A DNA stretch of 64,000 nt from Acidimicrobiales bacterium (lineage in GTDB: Bacteria > Actinomycetota > Acidimicrobiia > Acidimicrobiales > DATDAH01): contig JAEUJM010000001.1 in NCBI GenBank assembly GCA_016794585.1, positions 186,001-250,000 of the forward strand, in the 5' to 3' direction. The notes beneath the pieces are model-generated. The model was not told the DNA's origin. It saw only the letters and a list, made by a program, of their open reading frames with translations, and did no database searches. Numbering within the stretch: position 1 is the stretch's first letter; every line of letters starts with the position of its first letter. The position numbers and the translations under genes are program-made. Shown here piece by piece: positions 16,661 to 25,339 of the stretch.

Positions 16661-18801
16661 CCGACACCGCCATCACCGACACCGTGGCTCGGCTGCTGGC
16701 CGACCGCCCGATGCCGGACGGGGCGCCGGCGACCATCCGCGGCGTGGCGACGGTCGAGGCGCTCGAGGACTTCTGCCTCGCGTGCGTGTCCCGCGCCATC
16801 GACGACCGCGAGATCAACCTGCAGAAGCGCAGCGAGGTGTTCTTCCAGATCTCGGGGGCCGGTCACGAGGCGCTGCTGCTCGGCCTCGCCCGCCACCTGC
16901 GGCCCGCCTACGACTGGTTCTTCCCCTACTACCGGGACCTGGCCCTCGTCCTGGGCCTCGGGGTGACGCCGTACGAGGTGCTCCTCCAGGCCCTCGGCTC
17001 CGCGGAGGACCCGGCCTCGGGCGGCCGCCAGATGCCGGCCCACTGGGGCTCCGCCCGCCTGAACATCGTCACCCAGTCCAGCCCGACGGGCAGCCAGTGC
17101 CTGCCGGCGGTGGGCTGCGCCGAGGCGGCCCGCTACCTCTCCCGTCGCCCCGACCTGCCCGGCTGCACCGCCCACGGCGACGAGCTCACCTACGTCTCCC
17201 TGGGCGAGGGCGCCTGCTCCGAGGGCGAGTTCTGGGAGAGCCTCAACACCGCCTGCACCCTCCACCTCCCCGTGCTCTACGTCGTGGCCGACAACGGGTA
17301 CGCCATCTCGGTCCCCACGGCGAATCAGGCGCCGGCGCCGGTGTCGGACCTCGTGCGGGGCTTCGCCGGCCTCGAGGTCCACCGCCTCGACGGCACGGAC
17401 TACTGGGCCGTGCGCCGCCAGGCCGCACCGGCCATCGCCCACGTCCGGGCCGGGGTCGGGCCGGCACTGCTGCACGCCGAGGTCACCCGGCCCTACTCGC
17501 ACTCGTCGGCCGACACGCAGTCGAAGTACCGCACCGCCGACGAGCTGGCCCGGGAGGCGGCGCACGACCCGCTGGCGCGCATGGCCGAGACCCTGGTCGG
17601 CGCCGGCGTGCTCACCACCGAGCAGGTGGCCGACGTCCACGCCGAGGCCAAGGCCCTCGTGGCCGACGCCACCAAGGCCGCCCGTGCTGCCGCCCGGCCC
17701 GACCCGGCCACGGTCGCCGACCAGGTCGTGCGCCTGCCCGCCGTGGTCGAGTCCCCGCCGCCGCCCGACGACGGGGACCCGATCGCCTTCGGGGACGCCG
17801 TCAACCGTGCGCTGCACGAGCTGATGGCCGCCGACGAGCGCATCCGGGTCTTCGGTGAGGACGTGGCCGACGCCCGCGAGGCCGTCCTGGCCGAGCTCGA
17901 GGGCAAGGGGGGCGTGTTCGGCACCACCCACGGCCTGCAGCGCGAGTTCGGCCAGGCCCGCTGCTACAACACACCGCTGGCCGAGGCCAACATCGTCGGT
18001 CGGGCCGTGGGGCAGGCGCTCCGCGGTCTGCGGCCGGCGCCCGAGATCCAGTTCTTCGACTACATCTGGCCCGCCACCCAGCAGATCAAGAGCGAGGCGG
18101 CCACCATCCGCTGGCGCTCGAACGGCGCCTTCACCTGCCCGATGGTGCTGCGGGTGCCCATCGGCGGCTACCTGACCGGCGGCTCGATCTGGCACTCGCA
18201 GTGCGGCGAGTCGATCTTCGCCCACGTCCCCGGCCTGGTGGTGGCCTTCCCCTCAAGGGCGCGCGACGCCGTGGGCCTGCTGCGCGCCGCGTTCCTCGCC
18301 GAGGACCCGGTGCTGTTCTGCGAGCACAAGCACCTGCTGCGCCAGCCGTACGCGGCGGACCCGTACCCGCCCGACGACTACGTCGTCCCGTTCGGCAAGG
18401 CGGCGGTCCGCCGCCCGGGCCACCACCTCACGGTGGTCACCTGGGGCGCCACCGTGCAGAAGTCGTTGGAGGCCGCCGACGCGATCGCGGCCGGGGGCGA
18501 GGGCCCCGAGGTCGAGGTGATCGACCTGCGCACGATCTCGCCCTGGGACCACGATCTCGTGGGCGAGTCGGTGCGCCGGACCGGCCGGGCCCTCGTCGTC
18601 CACGAGGACGTCCGCACCGGCGGCTGGGGTGCGGAGGTGGCGGCGTGGATCGCCGACGAGCTGTTCTGTGACCTCGACGCTCCGGTGCGCCGCGTGGCGG
18701 CGCAGGACTGCCACGTGGCCTACGAGCCCACCCTGGAGCGGGCCGTGCTGCCCCAGGTCGACGACATCGGGGCCGCCGCCCGCGAGCTGCTGGCCTTCTG
18801 A
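16657..18801 (+). CDS. Fused alpha-beta 2-oxoacid dehydrogenase E1
   Basis: 714 residues from ATG 16657, which overlaps the E2 stop. The N-terminal half is E1-alpha, with the thiamine diphosphate motif [17 protein letters not shown] followed by [10 protein letters not shown]; the phosphorylation-loop-like [15 protein letters not shown] follows. The C-terminal half (from about 365) is E1-beta, with [12 protein letters not shown] and [19 protein letters not shown], ending in a transketolase C-terminal domain. Most actinobacteria carry separate alpha and beta genes, so the fusion is noteworthy. With the adjacent E2 it forms a branched-chain- or acetoin/pyruvate-type complex; which one cannot be told. 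Confidence 0.88.
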   Translation: MTDTAITDTVARLLADRPMPDGAPATIRGVATVEALEDFCLACVSRAIDDREINLQKRSEVFFQISGAGHEALLLGLARHLRPAYDWFFPYYRDLALVLGLGVTPYEVLLQALGSAEDPASGGRQMPAHWGSARLNIVTQSSPTGSQCLPAVGCAEAARYLSRRPDLPGCTAHGDELTYVSLGEGACSEGEFWESLNTACTLHLPVLYVVADNGYAISVPTANQAPAPVSDLVRGFAGLEVHRLDGTDYWAVRRQAAPAIAHVRAGVGPALLHAEVTRPYSHSSADTQSKYRTADELAREAAHDPLARMAETLVGAGVLTTEQVADVHAEAKALVADATKAARAAARPDPATVADQVVRLPAVVESPPPPDDGDPIAFGDAVNRALHELMAADERIRVFGEDVADAREAVLAELEGKGGVFGTTHGLQREFGQARCYNTPLAEANIVGRAVGQALRGLRPAPEIQFFDYIWPATQQIKSEAATIRWRSNGAFTCPMVLRVPIGGYLTGGSIWHSQCGESIFAHVPGLVVAFPSRARDAVGLLRAAFLAEDPVLFCEHKHLLRQPYAADPYPPDDYVVPFGKAAVRRPGHHLTVVTWGATVQKSLEAADAIAAGGEGPEVEVIDLRTISPWDHDLVGESVRRTGRALVVHEDVRTGGWGAEVAAWIADELFCDLDAPVRRVAAQDCHVAYEPTLERAVLPQVDDIGAAARELLAF

Positions 18802-18815
18802 GCTCCGGGGGAGGG

Positions 18816-18929
18816 CTACTCCTCGAAGCCCTCGCCCCGCCCGTAGGCGGCGTCGCGCTTCTTCACCTTCACGAAGGCGGCGATGAGCAGGATCGCGACG
18901 AAGAAGAAGATGCCGAGGCCGTAGATCAT
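18816..18929 (-). CDS. 37-residue single-pass membrane protein
   Basis: A short ORF from ATG 18929 to TAG 18816. It has a hydrophobic helix (GIFFFVAILLIAAF) followed by a basic turn KVKKRD and an acidic tail GEGFEE. TACGGT lies 6 nt before the ATG, as in many other genes of this window, and codon use is like its neighbours. It lies between the convergent E1 gene and the sterol-desaturase-family gene. Function unknown; it resembles small respiratory-chain-type or assembly membrane peptides only in layout. Confidence 0.6.
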   Translation of the reverse strand: MIYGLGIFFFVAILLIAAFVKVKKRDAAYGRGEGFEE

Positions 18930-18951
18930 GCGCCCACCGTAGGCGGTGGCG

Positions 18952-20061
18952 TCAGGCGGCGGCCGACGCGACGGCGCCCTCGGCCTCGGTGACGGCGTCG
19001 AGCTCGGCGCGGCGGGTGTAGGCCCAGCCGGGGCCGCGGAAGACGAAGGAGAGGCGGTCGCGCCAGTTGTCCGAGTCGGCGACGTCGCGGACGATGTCGA
19101 GGTATTCGTGGTCGGTGATGCGCACGGGGTTGTGGGACTTGATGTTCTTGGTGAGGCCGTACACCACGGGCTCGTCGGGGTCCTCGCGCTCGAAGGTGCC
19201 GAACAGGCGGTCCCAGACGATGAGGATCGAGCCGTGGTTGCGGTCGATGTAGCGGCGGTTGCTGCCGTGGTGCACCCGGTGGTGCGAGGCGGTGTTGAGC
19301 ACCTCCTCGGCGGGGCCGAGGGTGCGGATCACGTCGGTGTGGATCCAGTACTGGTAGATCAGGTTGATCTGGCGGGCGGTCTCGATGAGCGCCGGCCGGA
19401 CGCCCACCAGGGTGAGGGCGCCGTAGGGGAGCGCCACGTTGAGCACGTCGGCCACGGGCTGGCGTAGCGCCGTGGAGAGGTTGTAGCGCTCGGACGAGTG
19501 GTGGGCCACGTGGTACGCCCACAGGTAGCGGGTCTCGTGGTCGAAGCGGTGGTTCCAGTAGTAGATGAAGTCCCAACCGGCGATGGCGACGCCGAGGGCG
19601 AGGGCGCCGGTGCCGAGGTCTCGGCCCCGCCGACCCTTCGAGCCCCAGAGGGCCTTGGGGCTGGTGGCGGTGGCGAAGGCGGTTGCCGCGGCGAGGCCGC
19701 CGGCGGCGACGGTGGCGGGGCCGGCGATGCGGGCCACCTGGCGGGCCTGCTCGCGCTCCTCGGCCCGGCGGGCCTTGCGGGAGCGGCGGTCGGCCCAGGT
19801 GGTCACGGCGGCGCCGGCCACCGCGGCGGCGATGAGGCCCTTGCCCACCTTGGAGCGCTGCGGGGCGATCTTCTCGGCCAGGGCCCGGGTGGCGAGGGGC
19901 ACGACGAGGCTGAGGGTGCCCATGGCGAGGTTGGCCAGCGTGTCGTCACGCTCGTAGTCGGACGTCGACGGCCCCTCGCGCTCGGCCCGGCGCTTCAGGT
20001 ACCAGGCCTCGGCCCCCATGCTCGAGAAGTAGAAGGGGATGGCGCCCACCGTCAGATCCAT
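18952..20061 (-). CDS. Sterol desaturase / fatty acid hydroxylase superfamily membrane protein
   Basis: 369 residues from ATG 20061 with an AGGG site about 2-5 nt upstream. The histidine clusters that bind the di-iron centre are all present: HRFDH (171-175), HVAHHS (184-189), and HHRVHH (260-265). The N-terminal 150 residues contain hydrophobic helices and a very basic patch (ADRRSRKARRAEEREQAR). Members hydroxylate or desaturate lipids in the membrane using O2. The natural lipid is unknown. The upstream region faces the Vgb-like gene, with the TGAGTAG motif between. Confidence 0.82.
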   Translation of the reverse strand: MDLTVGAIPFYFSSMGAEAWYLKRRAEREGPSTSDYERDDTLANLAMGTLSLVVPLATRALAEKIAPQRSKVGKGLIAAAVAGAAVTTWADRRSRKARRAEEREQARQVARIAGPATVAAGGLAAATAFATATSPKALWGSKGRRGRDLGTGALALGVAIAGWDFIYYWNHRFDHETRYLWAYHVAHHSSERYNLSTALRQPVADVLNVALPYGALTLVGVRPALIETARQINLIYQYWIHTDVIRTLGPAEEVLNTASHHRVHHGSNRRYIDRNHGSILIVWDRLFGTFEREDPDEPVVYGLTKNIKSHNPVRITDHEYLDIVRDVADSDNWRDRLSFVFRGPGWAYTRRAELDAVTEAEGAVASAAA

Positions 20062-20115
20062 GCCCTGATTCTCGCGGGTCCGCGCTGCCGGCGCGCAACG
20101 ACGGGCGACCGCGCC

Positions 20116-20164
20116 TGAGTAGCCCGGCCCCCGGGGTGCGGTGGATTTGAGTAGGGGCTGCTCA
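20116..20164 (+). promoter_or_regulatory. TGAGTAG motif: half-site plus imperfect palindrome
   Basis: A half-site TGAGTAG at 20116-20122 and, 32 nt on, a palindrome TGAGTAG-ggg-CTGCTCA at 20148-20164 with one mismatch. The palindrome ends 34 nt before the ATG at 20199, and GATGAT occupies -12 to -7 of that ATG. The same motif and spacing recur at 43662-43678 and 47862-47878. Confidence 0.55.
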
Positions 20165-20198
20165 TGGAACCGACCCCCGCGTGGGCGATGATGCAACC

Positions 20199-21443
20199 AT
20201 GCGACGACACCTCTGCCTGCTCGCGGTCGCGAGCCTCCTGTGCGCCCTGGCGGCCGCCACCGTCGGGGCCGCGCCCGCCGGCGCCGCCATCAACGGGATC
20301 ACCACCTTCACCGCCGCGGGCATGGGCTCGCCCGACAGCGTCACCACCGGGCCCGACGGCAACATCTGGTTCGCCAGCTCCAACGGCGACAAGATCGGCA
20401 AGGTGACGCCGTCCGGCACCGTGACCGTCTTCCCGCAGGACCCGCTCTACGGCCCGAACGACATCGTGGCCGGCCCCGACGGGAACCTCTGGTTCACCGC
20501 CCGCCAGGCCAGCGGCATCGGCCGCATCACCCCCACGGGCACGGTGACCCTGTTCACCAACGTGAACATCAACCGCCCCCAGGCCATCACCGCCGGGCCC
20601 GACGGCAACCTCTGGTTCACCAGCAAGGACAACGACCGCATCGGCCGGATCACCCCCGCCGGATCGGTCACCACCTTCACGAACGCGAACGTGGACGGCC
20701 CCTGGGACATCACCGCCGGCCCCGACGGCGCGCTCTGGTTCACCTCGCTCACCAACAACCGCATCGGCCGCATCAGCACGGCGGGCTCGATCACGACGTT
20801 CGTCAACGCCACCCACGTCCGGGCCCCGCTCGGGATCACGACGGGCCCCGACGGTGCCCTCTGGTACGCCAACAGCTCGAACAGCAGCCTCGGCCGGGTC
20901 ACCACCGCAGGCAGCTTCAGCAGCATCCCCGGCGTGTCGGGCGCGACCGCGGTCGTGGCCGGCCCCGACGGCAACCTGTGGGCCACCGAGGGCAACCCCG
21001 ACCGCCTCGCCCGGGTGACGCTCTCGGGCGCCGTGACGACCTTCGCCAACGTCAACCTCGAGTTCCCTCAGGGCATCACCGTCGGCCCGGACGACAACAT
21101 CTGGTTCGCCGGCCAGGGCAACGGCCGGGTCGGCCGTCTGACCACCCCGAAGTGCTCGGGTGATGTGGCGACGGTGCTGCTCGGGGCCTACGGCGCCCCG
21201 ACGGCCGGCAATGACGTCATCGTCGGCACCGCGGGCGTCGACGTGATCAACGCCGGCTCGGGCGCCGACGTCGTCTGCGGGCGCGGCGGCAACGACACCC
21301 TCCGGGGCCAGGCCGGCAACGACGAGCTCGACGGCGCCGGCGGCAACGACACGTTGAACGGTGGCAGCGAGTTCGACACCTGCATCGGTGGCACCGGCAC
21401 CAACTCCATCACCAAGTGCGAGGCCGTCCCCGCCGGCCCGTGA
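20199..21443 (+). CDS. Secreted Vgb-like beta-propeller with C-terminal calcium-binding repeats
   Basis: 414 residues from ATG 20199; the six-codon upstream extension is not needed. A signal peptide (MRRHLCLLAVASLLCALAAA, ending near AGAA) leads to about seven propeller blades, each with the pattern xxITxGPDGNLWFTxxxxNRIGRIT, as in virginiamycin B lyase-like proteins. The C-terminal about 80 residues hold hemolysin-type glycine/aspartate repeats (GGNDTLRGQAGNDELDG), which bind Ca2+. No Vgb catalytic assignment is made because the lyase His/Glu set was not checked. Role likely extracellular. Confidence 0.75.
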   Translation: MRRHLCLLAVASLLCALAAATVGAAPAGAAINGITTFTAAGMGSPDSVTTGPDGNIWFASSNGDKIGKVTPSGTVTVFPQDPLYGPNDIVAGPDGNLWFTARQASGIGRITPTGTVTLFTNVNINRPQAITAGPDGNLWFTSKDNDRIGRITPAGSVTTFTNANVDGPWDITAGPDGALWFTSLTNNRIGRISTAGSITTFVNATHVRAPLGITTGPDGALWYANSSNSSLGRVTTAGSFSSIPGVSGATAVVAGPDGNLWATEGNPDRLARVTLSGAVTTFANVNLEFPQGITVGPDDNIWFAGQGNGRVGRLTTPKCSGDVATVLLGAYGAPTAGNDVIVGTAGVDVINAGSGADVVCGRGGNDTLRGQAGNDELDGAGGNDTLNGGSEFDTCIGGTGTNSITKCEAVPAGP

Positions 21444-21455
21444 TCCTGGATCGCT

Positions 21456-21480
21456 CGCCCGCCGTCTCGGCCGACGGGCG
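21456..21480. terminator. Hairpin between convergent Vgb-like and pcm genes
   Basis: CGCCCG ... CGGGCG with a 13-nt loop that itself can form CCG/CGG, located 12 nt after the Vgb-like stop and 9 nt before the pcm stop. No T-run. Likely shared terminator. Confidence 0.4.
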
Positions 21481-21489
21481 CTCTGACCG

Positions 21490-22185
21490 CTAGAGAGCCA
21501 GCGGATAGGTGCTGGGCGGCTCGCCGGCCGCCCAGCCCTGCTCGCCCACCAGTGGCACGAAGCGCACCGGGCCGAGAGGCTCGGTGCGCAGGTCGTCGCC
21601 CTGGCGGCGCACCCGCTCGAGCTCCTGGTCGTGCTGGCCGGCCCCGACGGGCATGACGAGGCGGCCGCCGTCGGCCAGTTGGTCCAGCAGCGCCTTCGGG
21701 ACGGTCGGGCCGCCGGCGGTGACCACGATGGCGTCGTAGGGGGCGGCGTCGGGCCACCCGAGGGTGCCGTCGCCGACCACCACGGTCACGTTGTCGAGCC
21801 CCAGCTCGGCCAGCCGCTCGGTGGCCTGCGTGGCCAGGCACTGGTGGCGCTCGACGGTCCAGACCTCGGCGGCGATGCGCCCGAGCACGGCGGCGGCGTA
21901 CCCGGAACCGGTGCCGATCTCCAGCACCCGGTCGGTGGGCCGCAGCTCGAGGGCCTCGGTCATGAGGGCGACGATGTAGGGCTGCGAGATGGTCTGGTCG
22001 GCGTCGATGGGCAGGGCGCAGTCGTCGTAGGCCGCCTCGACGAGGCAGGGCTCGACGAAGCGCTCCCGGGGCACCTCGCCCATCACGGCCAGCACCGTCG
22101 CGTCCCGGATGCCCCGGCCGGCGAGGTCGCGCGCCACCATCTCGGCGCGCTGTCGGTCCGGATCGAGCGGTCGGTGGTGTCTCAT
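21490..22185 (-). CDS. pcm: Protein-L-isoaspartate O-methyltransferase
   Basis: 231 residues from ATG 22185; a TTG at 22200 is a possible earlier start. The SAM-binding motif VLEIGTGSGYAAAVL, the preceding ADQTISQPYIVALM and the later PYDAIVVTAGGPTVPKALLDQL are hallmarks of Pcm. It methylates damaged isoaspartyl residues so they can be repaired, with SAM as donor, in the cytosol. This is a protein-repair enzyme of ageing or non-growing cells, which suits the DosR-like box (22223-22238) found 37 nt upstream. It follows the GH13 gene on the same strand. Confidence 0.92.
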   Translation of the reverse strand: MRHHRPLDPDRQRAEMVARDLAGRGIRDATVLAVMGEVPRERFVEPCLVEAAYDDCALPIDADQTISQPYIVALMTEALELRPTDRVLEIGTGSGYAAAVLGRIAAEVWTVERHQCLATQATERLAELGLDNVTVVVGDGTLGWPDAAPYDAIVVTAGGPTVPKALLDQLADGGRLVMPVGAGQHDQELERVRRQGDDLRTEPLGPVRFVPLVGEQGWAAGEPPSTYPLAL

Positions 22186-22222
22186 CCCAAGGCCAGCCAA
22201 CCCCCACGGGGCCGTGGGGGCC

Positions 22223-22238
22223 AGGGTCCTTCGTCCCT
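22223..22238 (-). promoter_or_regulatory. DosR-like box upstream of pcm
   Basis: AGGGTCCTTCGTCCCT, a good GGGnCnTTnGTCCC palindrome, overlapping the stop codon of the upstream GH13 gene and ending 37 nt before pcm ATG 22185. Spacing matches the other boxes; no clear -10 was found. Confidence 0.5.
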
Positions 22239-23895
22239 ACCCGGCGCCCGGCGCCTCCGAACCGACGATCGCGGCGCGGTCGGGCGGGAGGTGCAGGCGG
22301 CCCCCGGCGAGGCGGACGTCCTCGGCGCTGGCGGCCAGCAGGACGAGGTCGTCGGTGACCTCGACCCACGTGGCGGCGGTGCCGAGGTTGGCCGCCACCG
22401 TGACCCGGTCGTCGCCGTGGCGCCGGTCGTAGGCGAGGAGCCCGGCACCGAGACCGCTGCGCAGGTGCAGGTCGCCGGCGTGCAGCGCGGGGCGTTCGCG
22501 GCGCAGGTGCAGCAGCCGGCGGTACCACTCGAGCATCGACCAGGGCCGGCCCACCTGGTCGGCCACGTTGCGGGTGCGGTGGTCGTCGTTGACGGCCAGC
22601 CACGGGGTGGCGTCGGGCGGGCAGAAGCCGGCGTGGACGGTGCCGTCCCACTGCATCGGCGAGCGCACCTCGTCGCGGTTCAGCCGCTCGGGCAGGCGCT
22701 TCGAGAGCGGCTCGGGGATCCACGCCAGCGAGCGGGCGATGGGGTCGAGGGCGTCGCGGAGCGGCCGGTAGGTGTTGGCCATGCCGAGCTCCTGGCCCAT
22801 GTAGATCGTCGGGACGCCCCGCACGGTCAACAGGACGGTGGCCAGCACGCGGGCCTTCTCCTCGTCGCCGCCGAGGCGGTCGATGCTGCGGCTGCGGTCG
22901 TGGTTCTCCACCACGTAGGTGGGCTGCGCCGGCGCGGGGAACGCGTGCTCGAAGCGGGCGATGACGTCGTGGAACCAGCCGGCGTCGTACTTGAACACGA
23001 GGAACTCGAAGAGGAAGGCGAGGTGCAGGCCGTCGCCCCCGGGGCCGCCCGTGTAGGCCTGCAGCACCTCGGCCGGCCCGAAGACCTCGCCGAGCAGCAC
23101 CCGCTCGGGCTCGTACTCGTCGCAGACGGCCCGCAGCTCCCGGGCCAGCTCGATGTTGTCGGGCGTGTTCTCGGTGAACTCGTGGGGGTACAGGCGGGGC
23201 GGCGTGACCCGTGAAGCCGTCGGGCGCAGCGGGTTGTCCCGGAATCCGGGGTCCTTCATGATCGAGCCGAACATGTCGAGGCGGAAGCCGTCGACGCCCC
23301 GGTCGAGCCAGAAGCGCACGGCGGCGAACATGGCCGCCTTCACGTCGGGGTTGCGCCAGTTGAGGTCCGGTTGGCACGGCAGGAACGACGCGAGGAACCA
23401 CTGCTGTCGCTCCTCGCCCCACTGCCAGCCGGTCTTGACCTCGATGGCCGCCTTCCAGTTGTTGGGGGGCTTGCGCCCGCCCGGGCCCCGCCCGTCCCGC
23501 CACACGTACCAGTCGGCCTTGGGGTTGTCCCGGGACGTGCGGGACTCGAGGAACCACGGGTGCTGGTCCGACGAGTGGTTGAGCACGAGGTCGAACATGA
23601 CCCGCAGCCCCCGCTCGTGGGCGGCGGCGATCAGGGCCTCCGCGTCGGCGAGGGTGCCGTACTCCGGGGCGACGTCGCAGTAGTCGCTCACGTCGTAGCC
23701 GAAGTCGGCCTGCGGGCTCGAGAAGAACGGCGACACCCAGACCGTGCCCACGCCCAGGTCCACGAGGTGGTCGAGCCGGGCGGTGATGCCGGGCAGGTCA
23801 CCGATGCCGTCGCCGTCCGAGTCGGCGAACGAACGCGGGTACACCTGGTAGATCGTCGTCTCGTGCCACCACGGTCGGTGCTCGGGCTCGGTCAC
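22237..23895 (-). CDS. GH13 alpha-glucosidase / oligo-1,6-glucosidase-type enzyme
   Basis: 552 residues from GTG 23895. Glycoside hydrolase 13 signature: IYQVYPRSFADSDGDGIGDLPGI (N-terminal, residues about 15-37), DLVLNHSSDQHPWF, nucleophile Asp207 (VDGFRLDMF), acid Glu270 (VLLGEVFG) and Asp333 (VVENHDRSRS). The active-site order and FGYDVSDY block fit alpha-glucosidases that split 1,4- or 1,6-linked maltosides. There is no signal peptide, so cytosolic. Only 22 nt separate it from the divergent nuclease gene; TACCGT lies 6 nt before the GTG. Confidence 0.9.
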   Translation of the reverse strand: MTEPEHRPWWHETTIYQVYPRSFADSDGDGIGDLPGITARLDHLVDLGVGTVWVSPFFSSPQADFGYDVSDYCDVAPEYGTLADAEALIAAAHERGLRVMFDLVLNHSSDQHPWFLESRTSRDNPKADWYVWRDGRGPGGRKPPNNWKAAIEVKTGWQWGEERQQWFLASFLPCQPDLNWRNPDVKAAMFAAVRFWLDRGVDGFRLDMFGSIMKDPGFRDNPLRPTASRVTPPRLYPHEFTENTPDNIELARELRAVCDEYEPERVLLGEVFGPAEVLQAYTGGPGGDGLHLAFLFEFLVFKYDAGWFHDVIARFEHAFPAPAQPTYVVENHDRSRSIDRLGGDEEKARVLATVLLTVRGVPTIYMGQELGMANTYRPLRDALDPIARSLAWIPEPLSKRLPERLNRDEVRSPMQWDGTVHAGFCPPDATPWLAVNDDHRTRNVADQVGRPWSMLEWYRRLLHLRRERPALHAGDLHLRSGLGAGLLAYDRRHGDDRVTVAANLGTAATWVEVTDDLVLLAASAEDVRLAGGRLHLPPDRAAIVGSEAPGAG

Positions 23896-23917
23896 GCCCA
23901 GACGGTAGAACGCAGGC
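23896..23917. promoter_or_regulatory. 22-nt divergent, apparently leaderless promoter pair
   Basis: Two -10-like hexamers face away from each other and overlap: TACCGT for the minus gene and TAGAAC for the plus gene, each 6 nt before its GTG. Both -35 regions must lie inside the opposite gene. Confidence 0.45.
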
Positions 23918-24823
23918 GTGAGGATCGCGGTGGTGGGGCTCGTGGCGGCGGCGGTGCTCGGCGCCGGCGCGTGCTCCTCGTCCTCCACGCCCTCCTCGTC
24001 CTCGACCCCTGTCTCGTCGTCGGCGGCGCCGGGCACGCCGGCGGTCACCTCGACGGACGGCGCCACGCAGCCGGACCGCCCCGACAGGACGGGCCGCGTG
24101 CTCCGGGTGACCGACGGCGACACCCTGGTGGTCGAGGTGGACGGCCGCGAGGAGGACGTGCGCCTCATCGGGATCAACACCCCCGAGCGTGACGAGTGCT
24201 TCTTCGCCGAGGCCACGAACGCCCTCGTCGACCTCGTCGACGGCCGGGACGTGCGCCTCGTCGTCGACCAGACCGACCGGGACCAGTTCGGGCGGCTGCT
24301 CCGCTACGTGTTCGTCGGCGACAGCTTCGTCAACGAGGCGATGGTGCGGGACGGCTTCGCCCAGGCCTTCCGCTACGAGCCGGACGTCGCCCGGGCCGAC
24401 CAGCTCGACGCCGCCCAGGCCGCGGCCCGGGCGGACGAGCGGGGCCTTTGGGCGCCCGACGCCTGCGGGCGGGTGGACGCCGACGCCGGCGCCCTGGTGG
24501 TGGAGCGCATCGAGGCCGACCCGCCGGGGGACGACACCCTCGACGCCAACGCCGAGTACGCCGTGGTCGCCAACCGGTCGGGCGCCGAGGTCGACCTCAC
24601 CGGCTGGGTGCTGAAGGACGAGACCGCCTCCCACCGCTTCGCCTTCCCCGCCGGGTTCACCGTCCCCGCCGGTGGGACCGTCACCGTCCGCACCGGCTGC
24701 GGGTCGCCGACCGCCACCGATCTGTTCTGGTGCAACCAGGGCTCGGCCATCTGGAACAACGACGGCGACACCGCCTTCCTCCTCGACCCCAACGACAACG
24801 TCGTCGACACCCGCTCCTACTGA
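23918..24823 (+). CDS. Lipoprotein with thermonuclease (SNase) domain and lamin-tail domain
   Basis: 301 residues from GTG 23918. Lipobox LGAGAC (Cys about 19) precedes a Ser/Thr-rich linker. The SNase-like domain (about 60-190) has VTDGDTLVVEVDG, VRLIGINTPERDE and FGRLLRYVFVG, which carry the family Asp, Arg, Glu and Arg active-site residues. A C-terminal lamin-tail/Ig-like domain (about 200-301) holds EYAVVANRSGAEVDLTGWVLKD and ends at VVDTRSY. A membrane-anchored extracellular nuclease that degrades DNA or RNA is the likely role. A tRNA-Arg fragment begins 23 nt after the stop. Confidence 0.8.
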   Translation: MRIAVVGLVAAAVLGAGACSSSSTPSSSSTPVSSSAAPGTPAVTSTDGATQPDRPDRTGRVLRVTDGDTLVVEVDGREEDVRLIGINTPERDECFFAEATNALVDLVDGRDVRLVVDQTDRDQFGRLLRYVFVGDSFVNEAMVRDGFAQAFRYEPDVARADQLDAAQAAARADERGLWAPDACGRVDADAGALVVERIEADPPGDDTLDANAEYAVVANRSGAEVDLTGWVLKDETASHRFAFPAGFTVPAGGTVTVRTGCGSPTATDLFWCNQGSAIWNNDGDTAFLLDPNDNVVDTRSY

Positions 24824-24845
24824 GCCGTTGGGCAGCGGGGATGCT

Positions 24846-24895
24846 GCTGACCACGGATCAGAAGGTTGGGGGTTCGAGTCCCTCCAAGCGCGCCA
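24846..24895 (+). pseudogene. 3' half of a tRNA-Arg (ACG) gene, probable integration-site remnant
   Basis: The sequence from 24846 matches the anticodon arm, variable region, T arm and acceptor 3' end of tRNA-Arg(ACG). The T stem-loop is intact (GGGGG, loop TTCGAGT at 24873-24879, CCCTC) and CCA is encoded at 24893-24895. The anticodon loop carries C instead of U33. No matching acceptor 5' strand (GCGCTTG expected) or D arm is found upstream, so it cannot fold as a full tRNA. A displaced 3' tRNA end is the usual mark of an integrative element's attachment site. Confidence 0.6.
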
Positions 24896-24902
24896 GCCAG
24901 AC

Positions 24903-24938
24903 ACGGCCCTGACCAGCGGAGACGCCGGCCAGGGCCGT
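24903..24938. terminator. Hairpin just after the tRNA fragment
   Basis: ACGGCCCTG / CAGGGCCGT, a perfect 9-bp stem with an 18-nt loop, starting 8 nt past the CCA and followed by a pyrimidine-rich run TCTCGTTCT. Possibly the terminator of the original tRNA, carried along as part of the attachment-site duplication. Confidence 0.5.
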
Positions 24939-24997
24939 TCTCGTTCTGGCCGTTGCTCCGGGAGTGGTAGCAGTTCTTCGGTAGCAGTTCACCGTGG

Positions 24998-25339
24998 CTA
25001 CGACACCGTCGAGGCCGACTGACCGCTACTCGGAGAGGCGGGCGAGGAGGAGACCGATGACGAGCTCCAGGAGGTCCGGTGGATGGCGTCTTCGTCCGTG
25101 GCGATCCCGTCGGCGACGAGGACCGTGGTCGTCGGCGTGTCGGTCTCGTTGTTGAACGCCGAGTCGATGTCGAGGGTCGGGCGGTGCTCGCCGCCGACAC
25201 GGCTCATGACGGCCAGGCCGCCGATGATGACGGGGCCGGCAGGGGCGAGCCGGGCGATCGAGCCGATGAAGGCGTCCATCGCTGCACCGGGGAGCAGGAC
25301 CGGCGGGACTGGTGGCTCGTCGGGCTCAGTGCCAGACAT
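24998..25339 (-). pseudogene. Truncated AbiEii-type nucleotidyltransferase (toxin remnant)
   Basis: From ATG 25339 the frame gives 113 residues; the start lies 14 nt inside the AbiEi-like gene, so it was translationally coupled. The N-terminal half keeps the nucleotidyltransferase core of AbiEii-like toxins: VIIGGLAVMSRVG followed by RPTLDID, the GG...DxD metal site. Typical members are about 200-300 residues. Downstream of DEDAIHR the reading frame becomes Ser-rich nonsense, while another frame reads DLLELVIGLLLARLSE and stops at 25026, consistent with a frameshift. The C-terminal two-thirds are missing and two 11-bp direct repeats GGTAGCAGTTC lie at 24966 and 24980. I infer loss of function. 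Confidence 0.55.

Noticed and set aside
22198-22200. TTG start for pcm
   Set aside because: An ATG five codons later (22185) fits the box spacing and normal family length.
24819-24895. A complete functional tRNA-Arg
   Set aside because: The acceptor 5' strand does not pair with CAAGCGC and the D arm is absent; U33 is changed.
24966-24990. Two GGTAGCAGTTC direct repeats as attachment-site repeats
   Set aside because: They are only 14 bp apart, short, and lie inside decayed sequence; a tRNA-derived repeat is a better att candidate.
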